25,032 bases of DNA from UBA3210 sp963610315 (GTDB taxonomy: Bacteria; Bacillota_I; Bacilli_A; RFN20; CAG-449): positions 1-25,032 of the forward strand of contig CAVDMV010000020.1 of NCBI GenBank assembly GCA_963610315.1, read 5' to 3'. Shown piece by piece: positions 1-8,478 of the stretch. Within the stretch, counting starts at the first letter, position 1, and each line of letters opens with the position of its first letter. The notes beneath the pieces were generated by a model. That model ran no database searches. It was not told the origin of the DNA and saw only the letters and a program-made list of their open reading frames with translations. Position numbers and translations under genes: made by a program.

Positions 1-977
1 TTCTACGATTGATAGAATATGGGTTATTAAATAAATATTTATAATAAAAATGAATGAGATTATCACTAAAATCATAATACATTTTCTTTGCATTATTTTT
101 TTGATTAATCGGAGTTACTTTTCTTATTATATTCATTTCTATTAATTTATTTAAAAGATAATCAGGTCGTGAATTTTCATATTAATTCATTTTAGTAACA
201 ATATCTCTATATTTTGTCGTTCCTGTTCCAATCATATAAATTAAATCATTAAGCAAAGTAATTTTATTTGTTTCTAATAAAATCATTTCGGTTATTTCAT
301 GTTCTAATATTGAATCTTCTTTTACAATTAAATCAATGATATTTTCATCCGCGGATTTATTTACATCATTTAAAGAATTAAAATATGGTATTCCTCCAAA
401 AACCGAATATATTTTAATTTTATCTTCGGCTGTTTAATTACTATAAAACAATGATGAAGTAAAATAATCAAAAGGTCTAATTAACAAGATATGATTAAAT
501 CTACCATAGCAATGAGAACCATATTCGATCATTTTAGTCATTAAAGTAACGTATGAACCTGACACAATTAATTTTAAATTTGCTTCATTTTTATATTTAT
601 CAATCGCGGGGGGCTAAAGATGATTCGATATTAAAATCATTTTCTAGTAGAAAGGAGAATTCATCAATAACTTAGATATATTTTTTATCTAATGAAAATT
701 TGAATGCATAAGAAAAGAAATCATCAAATGACTCAAAATGTAAATTTGACAAATTAAAGGTATGTTCAAAAGATATAGTAATATTTTCTAAATTAATTTT
801 AGAAGAAGTTCTTTTACATTCAAAATTAACAATAGGTAAGGAACAATCTTCTAATGATTTACGAATGATTTCTGATTTTCCTACTCTTCTTCTACCATAT
901 AAAAGAATAGTTTCTGCTCGACTAGTTTTATATGCATCACGTATTTCTTTTAATTCTTCGCTTCTACCAACAAACAT
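1..977 (-). pseudogene. Decayed AAA+ ATPase (archaeal-type/DUF234-like ATP-binding protein), runs off the window start
   Basis: The N-terminus is intact: it starts at the ATG complement of 975-977, behind a GAGGTGAA ribosome binding site, and reads MFVGRSEELKEI followed by a Walker A motif (YGRRRVGKSE). This is the signature of the small prokaryotic AAA+ ATPases often paired with a DUF234 C-terminal domain. The reading frame then breaks. A TAA at 672-674 falls directly before the Walker B segment (VIDEF). A frameshift lies at the run of six G at 608-613 (one base too many). Further TAA codons sit at 434-436 and 182-184. Between these, clear family-like segments continue (KLIVSGSY; VFGGIPYF; ENSRPDYLLNKLI), so this is one gene disabled by at least three stops and one frameshift. 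The 3' end lies outside the window. Family members are poorly understood and are often linked to mobile or defence-type loci. Confidence 0.8.
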
Positions 978-1053
978 AATATAGTTCACCTCTATTAAAA
1001 TAATCACACTTATAATATTTTTGTGCAAATTGTTTTGCATGAAATATTTTGCT

Positions 1054-1089
1054 AAAAAAAAGAATCACCTTGTTAAAAGTGATTCTTTT
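1054..1089 (-). terminator. Rho-independent terminator of typA
   Basis: Read on the minus strand, an 11-base-pair perfect stem (1058-1068 with 1079-1089) with a 10-base loop is followed by a run of T (complement of A at 1054-1060). It begins about 10 bases after the typA stop. Confidence 0.9.
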
Positions 1090-1099
1090 AATATTAAAA

Positions 1100-2926
1100 T
1101 TAATCTTCGTAACGAGCTCTTGCTTCTGCTTTCTTTCTTTCAGAAGTATTTAAGATTTTCTTTCTCATTCTAATGAAGTTTGGAGTAATTTCTACTAATT
1201 CATCAGTGTTAATATAATCTAAGCAAGCTTCAAGAGACATCTTTTTCGCACCTTTTAATGTAACTGTTGTATCTTTATTAGAAGAACGTTGGTTAGTTAA
1301 GTTCTTTTCTTTAACTGGTGTAACAGCTAAATCAGTATCGTATTTATTTTCTCCGACGATCATACCTTCATAAATTTGATCACCTGGTTCAATAAATAAT
1401 GTACCTCTTTCTTCAATATGTTGAATTGCATATGGAGTAGCTTGGCCAGTATCAGTTGAAACTAAGACGCCAATCTTTCTTTCACCAACTGCAAGTTTTA
1501 AAATTGGACGATATTCTTTAAATGTATGGTTAATAATACCATAACCTTTTGTTAAAGTCATAAAGTTAGTCATAAAACCAAGTAATCCTCTTGAAGGGAC
1601 AACATAATTAATTCTAACTTGATTTTCATCGTAGTTCATATGAACTAGTTCAGCACCTCTAGAGCCTAAAGATTCCATAATTGAACCCATAAATTCTTCT
1701 GGGACATCAATTTGAACATCTTCATATGGTTCACATTTAACGCCGTCAATTTCTTTAACGATAACTTTTGGTTTACTTACTTCTAGTTCGAAACCAGTTC
1801 TACGCATATTTTCAATAAGAATTGATAAATGTAATTCACCTCTACCAGAAACAATCCATGATTCTGAGTTAGGGATTCTTTCAACTTTTAAAGAAACGTC
1901 TCTTTGAGTTTCTCTAAATAATCTATCTTCAATTTTTCTTGCCGTTAATTCCTTACCATCTTGACCAGAGAAAGGAGAAGAGTTAGTACCGAATGTCATT
2001 TGTAATGTAGGTTCATCAATTCTTAAGATTGGTAAAGGTAAAATGTTATTTGGTTCACAAATAGTTTCACCAACACTTAAATCTGGTAAACCAGCGATTG
2101 CGATAATATCACCTGCATCAGCTTCATTAACTTCAATTCTCTTTAAGCCAAAGAAACCATATAATTTTTGAATTCTAAAGTTCTTAACTGAACCATCAAT
2201 TCTACAGCAAGCAACTGTATCATTAACTTTAATCTTACCTTGTGCGACTCGACCAATACCGATTCTACCAACGAAATCATTATAGTCTAATAATGCAGGT
2301 TGGAATTGTAAAGGTAATGTTTCATCAGTACATGGAGCTGGAATTTCTGAAATAATAGTATCAAAGATTGGATCCATACCTTCTTTTTGAGTATTGATAT
2401 CTGGATCATAACTTGATGTACCTTTAAGAGCAGAAGCATAAACTGTCTTAAATTCTAACATTTCATCATCCGCGCCGAGTTCAATAAATAAGTCTAATAC
2501 TTCATCAAGAACTCTTTTTGGATCTGCGTTTGGTCGATCAATTTTGTTAACGACAACAACAGGTTTAACATGAGCTTCGAATGCTTTCTTTAAAACGAAA
2601 CGTGTTTGAGGCATTGTTCCTTCTAAAGCGTCAACGACGAGTAAGCAGCCATCAACCATGTGCATAATTCTTTCAACTTCACCACCGAAATCAGCATGAC
2701 CCGGAGTGTCAATAATGTTAATTCTATAGTCTTTATAATTAATCGCAGTTGGTTTCGCTAGAATTGTAATTCCACGTTCTCTTTCGATATCGTTATTGTC
2801 CATCATTCTATCTTGGACTTCTTCATTTTCTCTAAAAGTACCACTCGCTAATAAGAGTTGGTTAACTAATGTTGTTTTACCATGGTCAACGTGAGCGATA
2901 ATTGCGATATTTCTAATATTTTTCAT
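1100..2926 (-). CDS. typA: Ribosome-associated translational GTPase TypA/BipA
   Basis: The product is 608 residues, the normal length for TypA/BipA, an EF-G-like GTPase that binds the 70S ribosome and helps 50S assembly and stress or cold adaptation. All GTPase motifs are visible: G1 AHVDHGKT (11-18), G2 RGITI (51-55), G3 DTPGH (73-77), G4 NKID (127-130) and G5 SALKG near 165. The EF-Tu-like domain II, the domain III and V folds and the BipA-specific C-terminus (SRGLLGFMTNF and RKKILNTSERKKAEARARYED region) follow in order. The ATG is preceded by AAGGAGAC at a good distance. It is transcribed alone from its own promoter and has a strong terminator. This is a core housekeeping gene; nothing appears damaged. 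Confidence 0.98.
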   Translation of the reverse strand: MKNIRNIAIIAHVDHGKTTLVNQLLLASGTFRENEEVQDRMMDNNDIERERGITILAKPTAINYKDYRINIIDTPGHADFGGEVERIMHMVDGCLLVVDALEGTMPQTRFVLKKAFEAHVKPVVVVNKIDRPNADPKRVLDEVLDLFIELGADDEMLEFKTVYASALKGTSSYDPDINTQKEGMDPIFDTIISEIPAPCTDETLPLQFQPALLDYNDFVGRIGIGRVAQGKIKVNDTVACCRIDGSVKNFRIQKLYGFFGLKRIEVNEADAGDIIAIAGLPDLSVGETICEPNNILPLPILRIDEPTLQMTFGTNSSPFSGQDGKELTARKIEDRLFRETQRDVSLKVERIPNSESWIVSGRGELHLSILIENMRRTGFELEVSKPKVIVKEIDGVKCEPYEDVQIDVPEEFMGSIMESLGSRGAELVHMNYDENQVRINYVVPSRGLLGFMTNFMTLTKGYGIINHTFKEYRPILKLAVGERKIGVLVSTDTGQATPYAIQHIEERGTLFIEPGDQIYEGMIVGENKYDTDLAVTPVKEKNLTNQRSSNKDTTVTLKGAKKMSLEACLDYINTDELVEITPNFIRMRKKILNTSERKKAEARARYED

Positions 2927-2956
2927 CTCAAATGTCTCCTTAAAAAAACCTAAAAT

Positions 2957-2984
2957 ATAATATCAAATCTGATATCATTGTTAA
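2957..2984 (-). promoter_or_regulatory. Probable sigma-A promoter of typA
   Basis: On the minus strand there is a TTAACA -35 (complement of 2979-2984), a 16-base spacer and a TATTAT -10 (complement of 2957-2962), about 30 bases before the typA start. In an AT-rich intergenic region this match is suggestive only. Confidence 0.4.
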
Positions 2985-3013
2985 ATAAAAATATTGTTAA
3001 AAATATAAATAAG

Positions 3014-3048
3014 TAAAAAAAGTACAATATTCTAAAGAATATGTACTT
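3014..3048 (-). terminator. Rho-independent terminator of the RNase J gene
   Basis: Minus-strand hairpin: 3037-3048 pairs with 3020-3032 with one bulged A (3027) and a 4-base loop, followed by a T run (complement of A at 3015-3019). It lies right after the stop codon of the RNase J gene. Confidence 0.85.
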
Positions 3049-3054
3049 AGTGAT

Positions 3055-4740
3055 TTATTTATCTAAATCAACAATTGCTGGAATGATAACAGGACATTTT
3101 CCTGTTTCCTTACGGATGTAACGAGCGATTCGATCAACAATTTTATCTTCAATTGGTGTATCTTCATAATAACCAGTTAAATATACATCAACTTGATCTA
3201 AGAATAATTGAGTGATGGTATGAAGAATATTTTCTGAATCTTTTAAGAAGACAAATCCTCTCATTTGTACGTCAGGTCCAGCGATAATTGCTTTTTGTTT
3301 ACTTGAAACAGTAACTCCCATAATAACTACTCCATCACCAGAAAGACGATTTCTTTCTTCGATGACGTTATTACCGACATTACCGATATCACTACCATCA
3401 ATTAAGACGTCACCTGTATCAATTTTGTTCTTATAATCAACCTTTAATGTTCCATTTTCACCAAAAATGAACATTCCATTATCAAGAACAAAAATGTTTG
3501 AATAATTAAGCTTTTTATTAATATTTAACGCAATTTTCGCATTTGCCATCATGTTAGAATATAGTCCATTAATTGGCATATAATACTTAGGTTTAAACAG
3601 CGTTAACAATGTCTTAATATCTTCTTGGCAAGGATGCATTGTAATAATATCTTTTCTTGAGAATTTTATTACTTGGCAACCTGTTTTATATACTTCATCA
3701 ATACTTGAAACATATGTAGTTTCATTATTAGGAACAGGAGGGCAATCAAGAACGAATGTATCTTGTTCATTAAATTTTAATGAAATAGATGAGAAAGAGC
3801 CATTCGCAAAATCAACTACTTGTTTATAAAGTTCGCTACCTTCTCCGACTAAAAGAACAACTAAATCTTTTTCACTTACACGGTTAATGTTTTCAAATTT
3901 TTCAAACTTAACTTTATTTTCGAATCCTTGTTCTTTAAATTCATTAAATAATTTAATGTAATCTTCTCCTGCATTAGTTTTTGCAAATATTACTGTTTTA
4001 TTATTCTTTATGCATAAAGACATAATTTCATTAATATGCATGACGTTTTGGCCATAACACGCGATAAAGATTCTTCCTTTACTCATTTCAAATAAATCAT
4101 GAATATGAGGAGTTAACATATATCGAGGAGTAGCATATCCCATAACATTCGCGTTAGAAGAATCAGAAAGTAATAATAAAGTTTCATAATTAGTTGATTT
4201 TAATAATTCTTTAGTATTCATCTTAAATGCATCAGGAATATTATTAAAATCAATAATAAAATCAGAAGTATAAACAATTTGTCCTTGATCAGTCACTAAA
4301 GAAAAAGCATATGAAAAAGGAACAGAATGAGTTACGCTTGAGAAAATAAATTTTCTTCCCCCAACTTTCTTTTCTCCTGATTTGAGAACATAATCGAATT
4401 TATAATTTACTTTTAAACCTAATTTCTTTGTATATAATTCAATTCTTCTCGCGGTAAATGGTGAAGTAACTACTGGAGCTGGTGCTTCCATATAAACATA
4501 AGGTAATGCACCCATATTATCATCATGAGCGTGAGAAATGATATAAGCTTTAATTCTTTTTTTGTTTTTATATAGATAATCGCAATTAGGAATAATCGCG
4601 TCAACCCCTGGAATAGATTTATGTGGATAAGAAAGTCCGCAGTCAAAAACGAAGATATCGTCGTTAACTTCAACAACATATAAATTCTTGCCTCTTTCAT
4701 CAAGTCCACCCAGAGCAAATACTTTAATTTTGTCTGCCAT
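3055..4740 (-). CDS. rnjB: RNase J2-like metallo-beta-lactamase/beta-CASP ribonuclease with degenerate active site
   Basis: The 561 residues match RNase J throughout: beta-lactamase fold (FALGGLDERGKNLYVVE), beta-CASP domain and C-terminal domain (QMRGFVFLKDSE; KCPVIIPAIVDL). RNase J enzymes process and degrade mRNA and rRNA as 5' exo- and endonucleases. Active RNase J1 has a HxHxDH metal motif; here residues 70-77 read HAHDDNMG, so the second-metal histidine is Asn75. The PVHGE motif is PINGL (Asn391 for His). His138, Asp160 and His369 are kept. Loss of exactly these two histidines is the pattern of Bacillus RNase J2, which is weak alone and works in a complex with J1; a J1 gene would have to be elsewhere in the genome. 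The start has AAGGAG 10 bases upstream, plus its own promoter and terminator. The assignment to J2 rather than a divergent J1 is inference. Confidence 0.9.
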   Translation of the reverse strand: MADKIKVFALGGLDERGKNLYVVEVNDDIFVFDCGLSYPHKSIPGVDAIIPNCDYLYKNKKRIKAYIISHAHDDNMGALPYVYMEAPAPVVTSPFTARRIELYTKKLGLKVNYKFDYVLKSGEKKVGGRKFIFSSVTHSVPFSYAFSLVTDQGQIVYTSDFIIDFNNIPDAFKMNTKELLKSTNYETLLLLSDSSNANVMGYATPRYMLTPHIHDLFEMSKGRIFIACYGQNVMHINEIMSLCIKNNKTVIFAKTNAGEDYIKLFNEFKEQGFENKVKFEKFENINRVSEKDLVVLLVGEGSELYKQVVDFANGSFSSISLKFNEQDTFVLDCPPVPNNETTYVSSIDEVYKTGCQVIKFSRKDIITMHPCQEDIKTLLTLFKPKYYMPINGLYSNMMANAKIALNINKKLNYSNIFVLDNGMFIFGENGTLKVDYKNKIDTGDVLIDGSDIGNVGNNVIEERNRLSGDGVVIMGVTVSSKQKAIIAGPDVQMRGFVFLKDSENILHTITQLFLDQVDVYLTGYYEDTPIEDKIVDRIARYIRKETGKCPVIIPAIVDLDK

Positions 4741-4771
4741 GTATTATAATCTCCTTAATTTGAGCAACATC

Positions 4772-4800
4772 AGTATACCATAAAGGTAGAATTTTAAAAA
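4772..4800 (-). promoter_or_regulatory. Probable extended -10 promoter of the RNase J gene
   Basis: Minus strand: -10 TATACT (complement of 4772-4777) preceded by TGG, giving an extended -10, then a 17-base spacer and a weak TTTTTA -35 (complement of 4795-4800). It lies about 35 bases before the start codon and back to back with the tRNA promoter. Confidence 0.6.
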
Positions 4801-4827
4801 CAAAAATTGAATATTTAAATATTTTTC

Positions 4828-4856
4828 TTTACAAACAGTTTTATTCTCGGTAGAAT
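4828..4856 (+). promoter_or_regulatory. Sigma-A promoter of tRNA-His
   Basis: TTTACA at 4828-4833, a 17-base spacer and TAGAAT at 4851-4856, ending 13 bases before the mature tRNA. Near-consensus boxes, correct spacing and position make this a convincing promoter. Confidence 0.8.
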
Positions 4857-4869
4857 TAATAACGCATAT

Positions 4870-4946
4870 GGCGAATATGGTGAAGTGGTTAACACATCTG
4901 GCTGTGAACCAGACATGCGTCAGTTCGATTCTGATTATTCGCCCCA
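4870..4946 (+). tRNA. trnH: tRNA-His (anticodon GTG)
   Basis: A complete cloverleaf can be folded: acceptor GCGAATA (4871-4877) with TATTCGC (4936-4942), anticodon stem TCTGG (4897-4901) with CCAGA (4909-4913) around anticodon GTG at 4904-4906, and T arm GTCAG/CTGAT with a TTCGATT loop. The base before the acceptor (4870) is G and the discriminator (4943) is C, the G-1:C73 identity pair unique to tRNA-His. CCA is encoded (4944-4946). It is a single-gene unit with its own promoter and terminator. Confidence 0.97.
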
Positions 4947-4960
4947 TTATAGTAGAATAG

Positions 4961-4988
4961 GTCTGATACAATGCTATCAGGCTTTTTT
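4961..4988 (+). terminator. Rho-independent terminator of tRNA-His
   Basis: GTCTGATA (4961-4968) pairs with TATCAGGC (4975-4982) around a 6-base loop, followed by TTTTTT (4983-4988). Confidence 0.85.
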
Positions 4989-5113
4989 ATTGCATAAATA
5001 GCAGAATTTATGTTTAAAATGCGATATTTTAGCTTAAAAAATGAATTTTATTTGCTTTATAGGCTGTTAGTGGGCTTCATTTAGAGGTTCTATTAGCAGC
5101 TTTTTATTTTGAC

Positions 5114-5197
5114 TTTACACGATTTAAACTCAAGGGTGCTAAAATTCTACACGATTTGACTGGGGGTGCTAAAAAATTACACGATTTAACACGATTT
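5114..5197 (+). repeat. Short direct repeats, possible insertion-sequence end
   Basis: TACACGATTT occurs at 5116-5125, 5148-5157 and 5178-5187, with a variant AACACGATTT at 5188-5197. GGGTGCTAAAA occurs at 5134-5144 and 5164-5174. The two units are 30-32 bases apart. Such multiple short terminal repeats are what IS21-family elements carry at their ends, so this may be a leftover IS end; no transposase gene is present. Alternatively they could be protein-binding iterons upstream of the HTH gene. The rest of 4989-5303 shows only the promoter listed below. Confidence 0.6.
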
Positions 5198-5236
5198 GAA
5201 TTTCGAGACAATTTTGAGAAAAATCCAAGCTCCATA

Positions 5237-5265
5237 TAGATAAAAAGGCAAAAAAATGTTATAAT
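5237..5265 (+). promoter_or_regulatory. Promoter of the restriction-modification operon
   Basis: Consensus TATAAT at 5260-5265 preceded by TGT (extended -10), a 17-base spacer and TAGATA (4 of 6 matches) at 5237-5242. It is 38 bases before the first start codon and is the only good promoter seen for the operon. Confidence 0.6.
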
Positions 5266-5303
5266 TCTTACAAGATTATCGAAAATGTGGATGAGGAGTA
5301 TTT

Positions 5304-5495
5304 ATGACTTATAAAGAGGCAGTCAAAAAATTAAGACTTAAAATGTTGATGACTCAGGAGGAGTTTGCAAAACTTCTAGATGTTTCTTTTGCAACTATAA
5401 ATAGATGGGAAACTGGTAAATATGTTCCAACTATTAAAGCTAGAAGAAAATTACAACCATATTTAAAAAAATATAATATTGAGGTGGATGAATAA
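5304..5495 (+). CDS. Small XRE-family helix-turn-helix DNA-binding protein
   Basis: This 63-residue protein is almost entirely one XRE/Cro-type helix-turn-helix: MTQEEFAKLL (16-25) is the scaffold helix, and SFATINRWETG (28-38) is the recognition helix with the usual WExG ending. It has no dimerisation or protease-sensitive C-terminal domain. A GAGGAG site lies 7 bases before the ATG. It is the first gene of the restriction-modification operon, and its stop overlaps the next start (TAATG). By position and size it is likely a regulator of the operon, comparable in role to small control proteins of restriction systems; no operator could be proven. Similar HTH proteins commonly precede N6-adenine methylase genes. 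Confidence 0.85.
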   Translation: MTYKEAVKKLRLKMLMTQEEFAKLLDVSFATINRWETGKYVPTIKARRKLQPYLKKYNIEVDE

Positions 5496-6370
5496 TGGAG
5501 ATTGTAAACCTAGTTATATCAATTCTTTCTTTAATAGCTACAATTGCTATATCTTTTGTTATTTATTTTTTAGAACAACATAATCAAAAAGTGTCCAAAG
5601 AAAAAGAAGTTAAAGAGGAAGCAAAAAGATTTATTATTGATAATGCAGATGAACTTGATTATTTACATTGGGCTACTATTGCTGTGGGATGTTATCCGCA
5701 AAATAAACATGTCAGAAAAATATATAATAATTTTGCATTTTTAGATGATGAAGTTAAACAAGAAGTTTTGAAACAAAGAGAACTTAATTGTGAATTGATT
5801 AATAATGATAAATGGATTTATAAAAAAATAGGTATGATTCAAAATGCAATTCAAGAGTTAGATATCGGTGATGATTTTTTATATGATGGTGGTAAGTATC
5901 TTACTAGAGCCTATGATTATAAAAATGAACCTGTTGAATCACTAGAAAATGATAAATATGAACGTGATAAATATAATGATTATTTTAATCTTAGGGGAAT
6001 GTTTCAAAAGCATAGTGGAAAATTGACATACGAACAGTATTTAGAAGATTATTTATACTGTAAATTTGATAAACCAGATTTGATGTCAACAGATATTGAA
6101 GTTCCACTTCCTAATGATTATTTGATATCAGTGGAGAATTTAAGAGAATGCGATGAAGATTATTTGTGCTATTGGATAATGATTATGGTCGAAAATGTTA
6201 TTTCTTTTGCGATTAGATATTTGCAATATAAAGAAGATGAACATACAGAAACTGATGCACAAGTTGAAACATTTGAAGATAAATATTTTTCAGTTTTATA
6301 TGAATTATATTATATGAAAAACAATAATGTAAATAAAAATGTAAATAAAGAGACAGAAATGGAGAAATAA
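5495..6370 (+). CDS. Membrane-anchored protein of unknown function in the restriction operon
   Basis: I do not recognise a family. Residues about 4-27 form one hydrophobic membrane segment (VNLVISILSLIATIAISF), followed by a highly charged stretch (QKVSKEKEVKEEAK) and a large, acidic, mostly helical cytoplasmic region that ends in a hydrophilic Asn/Lys-rich tail. No catalytic motif is obvious. It overlaps the HTH gene by one base and ends one base before the hsdM start, so it is co-translated with the methylase. This is not a normal type I component. Its place between the regulator and hsdM argues for a role in the same system, for example membrane tethering or sensing, but that is inference. 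Confidence 0.75.
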   Translation: MEIVNLVISILSLIATIAISFVIYFLEQHNQKVSKEKEVKEEAKRFIIDNADELDYLHWATIAVGCYPQNKHVRKIYNNFAFLDDEVKQEVLKQRELNCELINNDKWIYKKIGMIQNAIQELDIGDDFLYDGGKYLTRAYDYKNEPVESLENDKYERDKYNDYFNLRGMFQKHSGKLTYEQYLEDYLYCKFDKPDLMSTDIEVPLPNDYLISVENLRECDEDYLCYWIMIMVENVISFAIRYLQYKEDEHTETDAQVETFEDKYFSVLYELYYMKNNNVNKNVNKETEMEK

Positions 6371-6371
6371 A

Positions 6372-8469
6372 ATGGAACAAAATATTAATGAAAATATAAA
6401 AAATGTTTCTAAGGAAGTAGGTATAGTAATGTCAATTGCTAATACTCTTAGAGGACCATACAAAGCTGATAAATATAAGGATGTTATTATCCCTATGCTT
6501 ATCATCAGAAGAATTGAATGTGCTTTGGAAAAAAACTAAAGATGCTGTTGTTGCCGAGTATAAAAAAAATCCAAATACGCCAGTCAAAATTTTAAAGAAT
6601 AAATCTAAATATGAATTCTATAACACAAGTGAATTGAATTTGGCAAAACTTACTAAAAGTGGTGCTTTGTTGGTTAAAGATTTTCAATTCTATTTAGATT
6701 CGTTTTCACCTAATATACAGGATATTATTAATAGCCTTGAATTCTCTAAACAAATAGAGAAAATGGATAAAAACAATCGTCTTCTTAATGTAATCAAAAA
6801 ATTTTCAGAATTAGACCTTGATCCAGAAAGAGTTCCTAATATTAAAATGGGATATATTTTTGAGGAGATTATCAGACGATTCTCTGAAAAAGCTGGTGAA
6901 GCTGGTGACCACTATACACCAAGAGAGGTCATCAGACTACTTGTTAAAATTATGACTGCAGAAGGATGTGAAGATATTCTTGAGCCTCAAAAAGAAATTA
7001 CCGTTCTAGATATGGCATGCGGAACAGGTGGTATGTGCTCAACTACATATGACGAAATTGTAAACAATATTAATCCTACCGCAAATGTTCAATTATTCGG
7101 TCAAGAAAACAACCCTGAATCATATGCTATTTGTTTAGCAGATATGTTAATAAAAGGACAAAAAGCTGATCATATTTGTTTTCAAGATACAATGAAGGCT
7201 GATAGATTTCCTAATACTCAAATGCGATTTGTAATTACTAACCCTCCATTCGGTCAACCTTGGGGTGGTAAGGATGCTGGTGATGGTGTAGAAAAAGCCG
7301 TAAACGATGAATATAAGAACAATGGAAAAAATGGTAGATTTTTTGCGGGACTTCCTGGAACAGGAGATATGCAATTATTATTTATGCAACACGCTATTTA
7401 TAAGATGAAAAAAGGAATAGGTAGGGCATGTGTTATTTCTAATGGTTCACCATTATTCTCAGGAGGTACAACAAGTGGTGAAGCACAAATAAGAAGATAT
7501 ATGATTGAACATGATCTGATTGAAGCAGTTATCGCACTTACAAGTGACTTATTTTATAATACTAACATAGCTATTTATGTTTTTGTTTTATCAAAGAATA
7601 AGAGAAAAGAAAGAAAAGGAAAGATTCAGTTGATTAATGCTACTGATATTTATAAGCCTCTTCAAAAATCTCTTGGAAAGAAACGTAGAGAAATTACTCC
7701 TAAGCAAATTGAAGAAATACTACAAATTTATAAAGATTTCGATAAATATGTTGATAATCCCACAAAACAATGCAAGATTTTTGATAATGAAGAATTTTTA
7801 TATAAAGAATGGACTGTTCATCAGCCATTACAGAGAACTTGTTTATTAAATAAAGAGTGGGTTGATAAATTAGAGAATAGTGAGTTATTTACTAATAGCA
7901 TTTTTAATGAAGTTGAATTTGAGGAATTATCAGAAACAGATCCAAGAGATTCTAAACAAGAGAAGAAATATCAAGGATATATAGTTGGTAAAGCTTTTTG
8001 CGAACAAGTATTAAGTGTTTTAAGAGAAAATTTATCTGATGAAATTGAGAAAGATTATTCAAAATTCACTAAAAAGATTAAGTCTCTTATTAAAGAAATT
8101 AATGGCTATTCTGATAGTAGATTAAATTCTATTTGTATGGAATTATCTTATATGGATAAAACTGCTGTTATTCAAAAAGATAGGAATGGAAAAATCATTG
8201 TTGATCCATCCACAAAAGATTCTGAAATAGTGAAGTTATCTGAAGATGTAAAAGAGTATTTCAAGAGAGAAGTTTATCCTTACATACCAGATGCAATTTA
8301 TTCATATGATTACGATCCTAATAAAAAAGGAAGTAAGGAAAAAATCGGTGCAGAAATTCCATTCACTAAGTATTTCTATGAATATAAGGCTCCTGAAAAA
8401 TCAGAAGATTTGTTGACTGCATTTTATGAACTTGAAAAAGATATAACTGATAGAGTTAAGAAAATATAG
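6372..8469 (+). CDS. hsdM: Type I restriction-modification methyltransferase HsdM, interrupted by a one-base frameshift
   Basis: HsdM is the N6-adenine methyltransferase subunit that works with HsdS. The true start is the ATG at 6372 behind GGAG. That frame encodes the conserved N-terminal helical domain (SIANTLRGPYKADKYKDVI, then RRIECALEK) but stops at 6537-6539. The rest continues one base further on, from KTKDAVVAEYK to 8469. The shift falls in the run of seven A at 6529-6535; six A would give one 698-residue protein. In the joined protein, the SAM motif I DMACGTGGM starts near residue 213 and the catalytic NPPF near 290, with YTPREVIRLL before them. All methylase motifs are intact. Translation of the second part alone would lack the N-terminal domain and has no good ribosome site. 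The cause may be mutation, phase variation, slippage or a sequencing error. Confidence 0.92.
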
Positions 8470-8478
8470 GTGAAAGTT

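Noticed and set aside
4870..4946. tRNA-His as integration site for the island or prophage
   Set aside because: I could not find a repeat of its 3' end near 14200-14700 or 21640-21950, and no integrase is present.
4744..4971. 75-residue minus-strand ORF over the tRNA
   Set aside because: It runs antisense across the tRNA-His gene and both promoters, has no ribosome site and no protein-like composition.
5114..5197. CRISPR-like array
   Set aside because: The repeated units are only 10-11 bases, differ in spacing (32, 30, 10), and there are no unique spacers or cas genes.
6436..6540. Start of HsdM at the TTG at 6436
   Set aside because: The first 30 or so residues in that frame do not resemble HsdM, while the frame from 6372 does and has a ribosome site; the TTG ORF is only the out-of-frame overlap.
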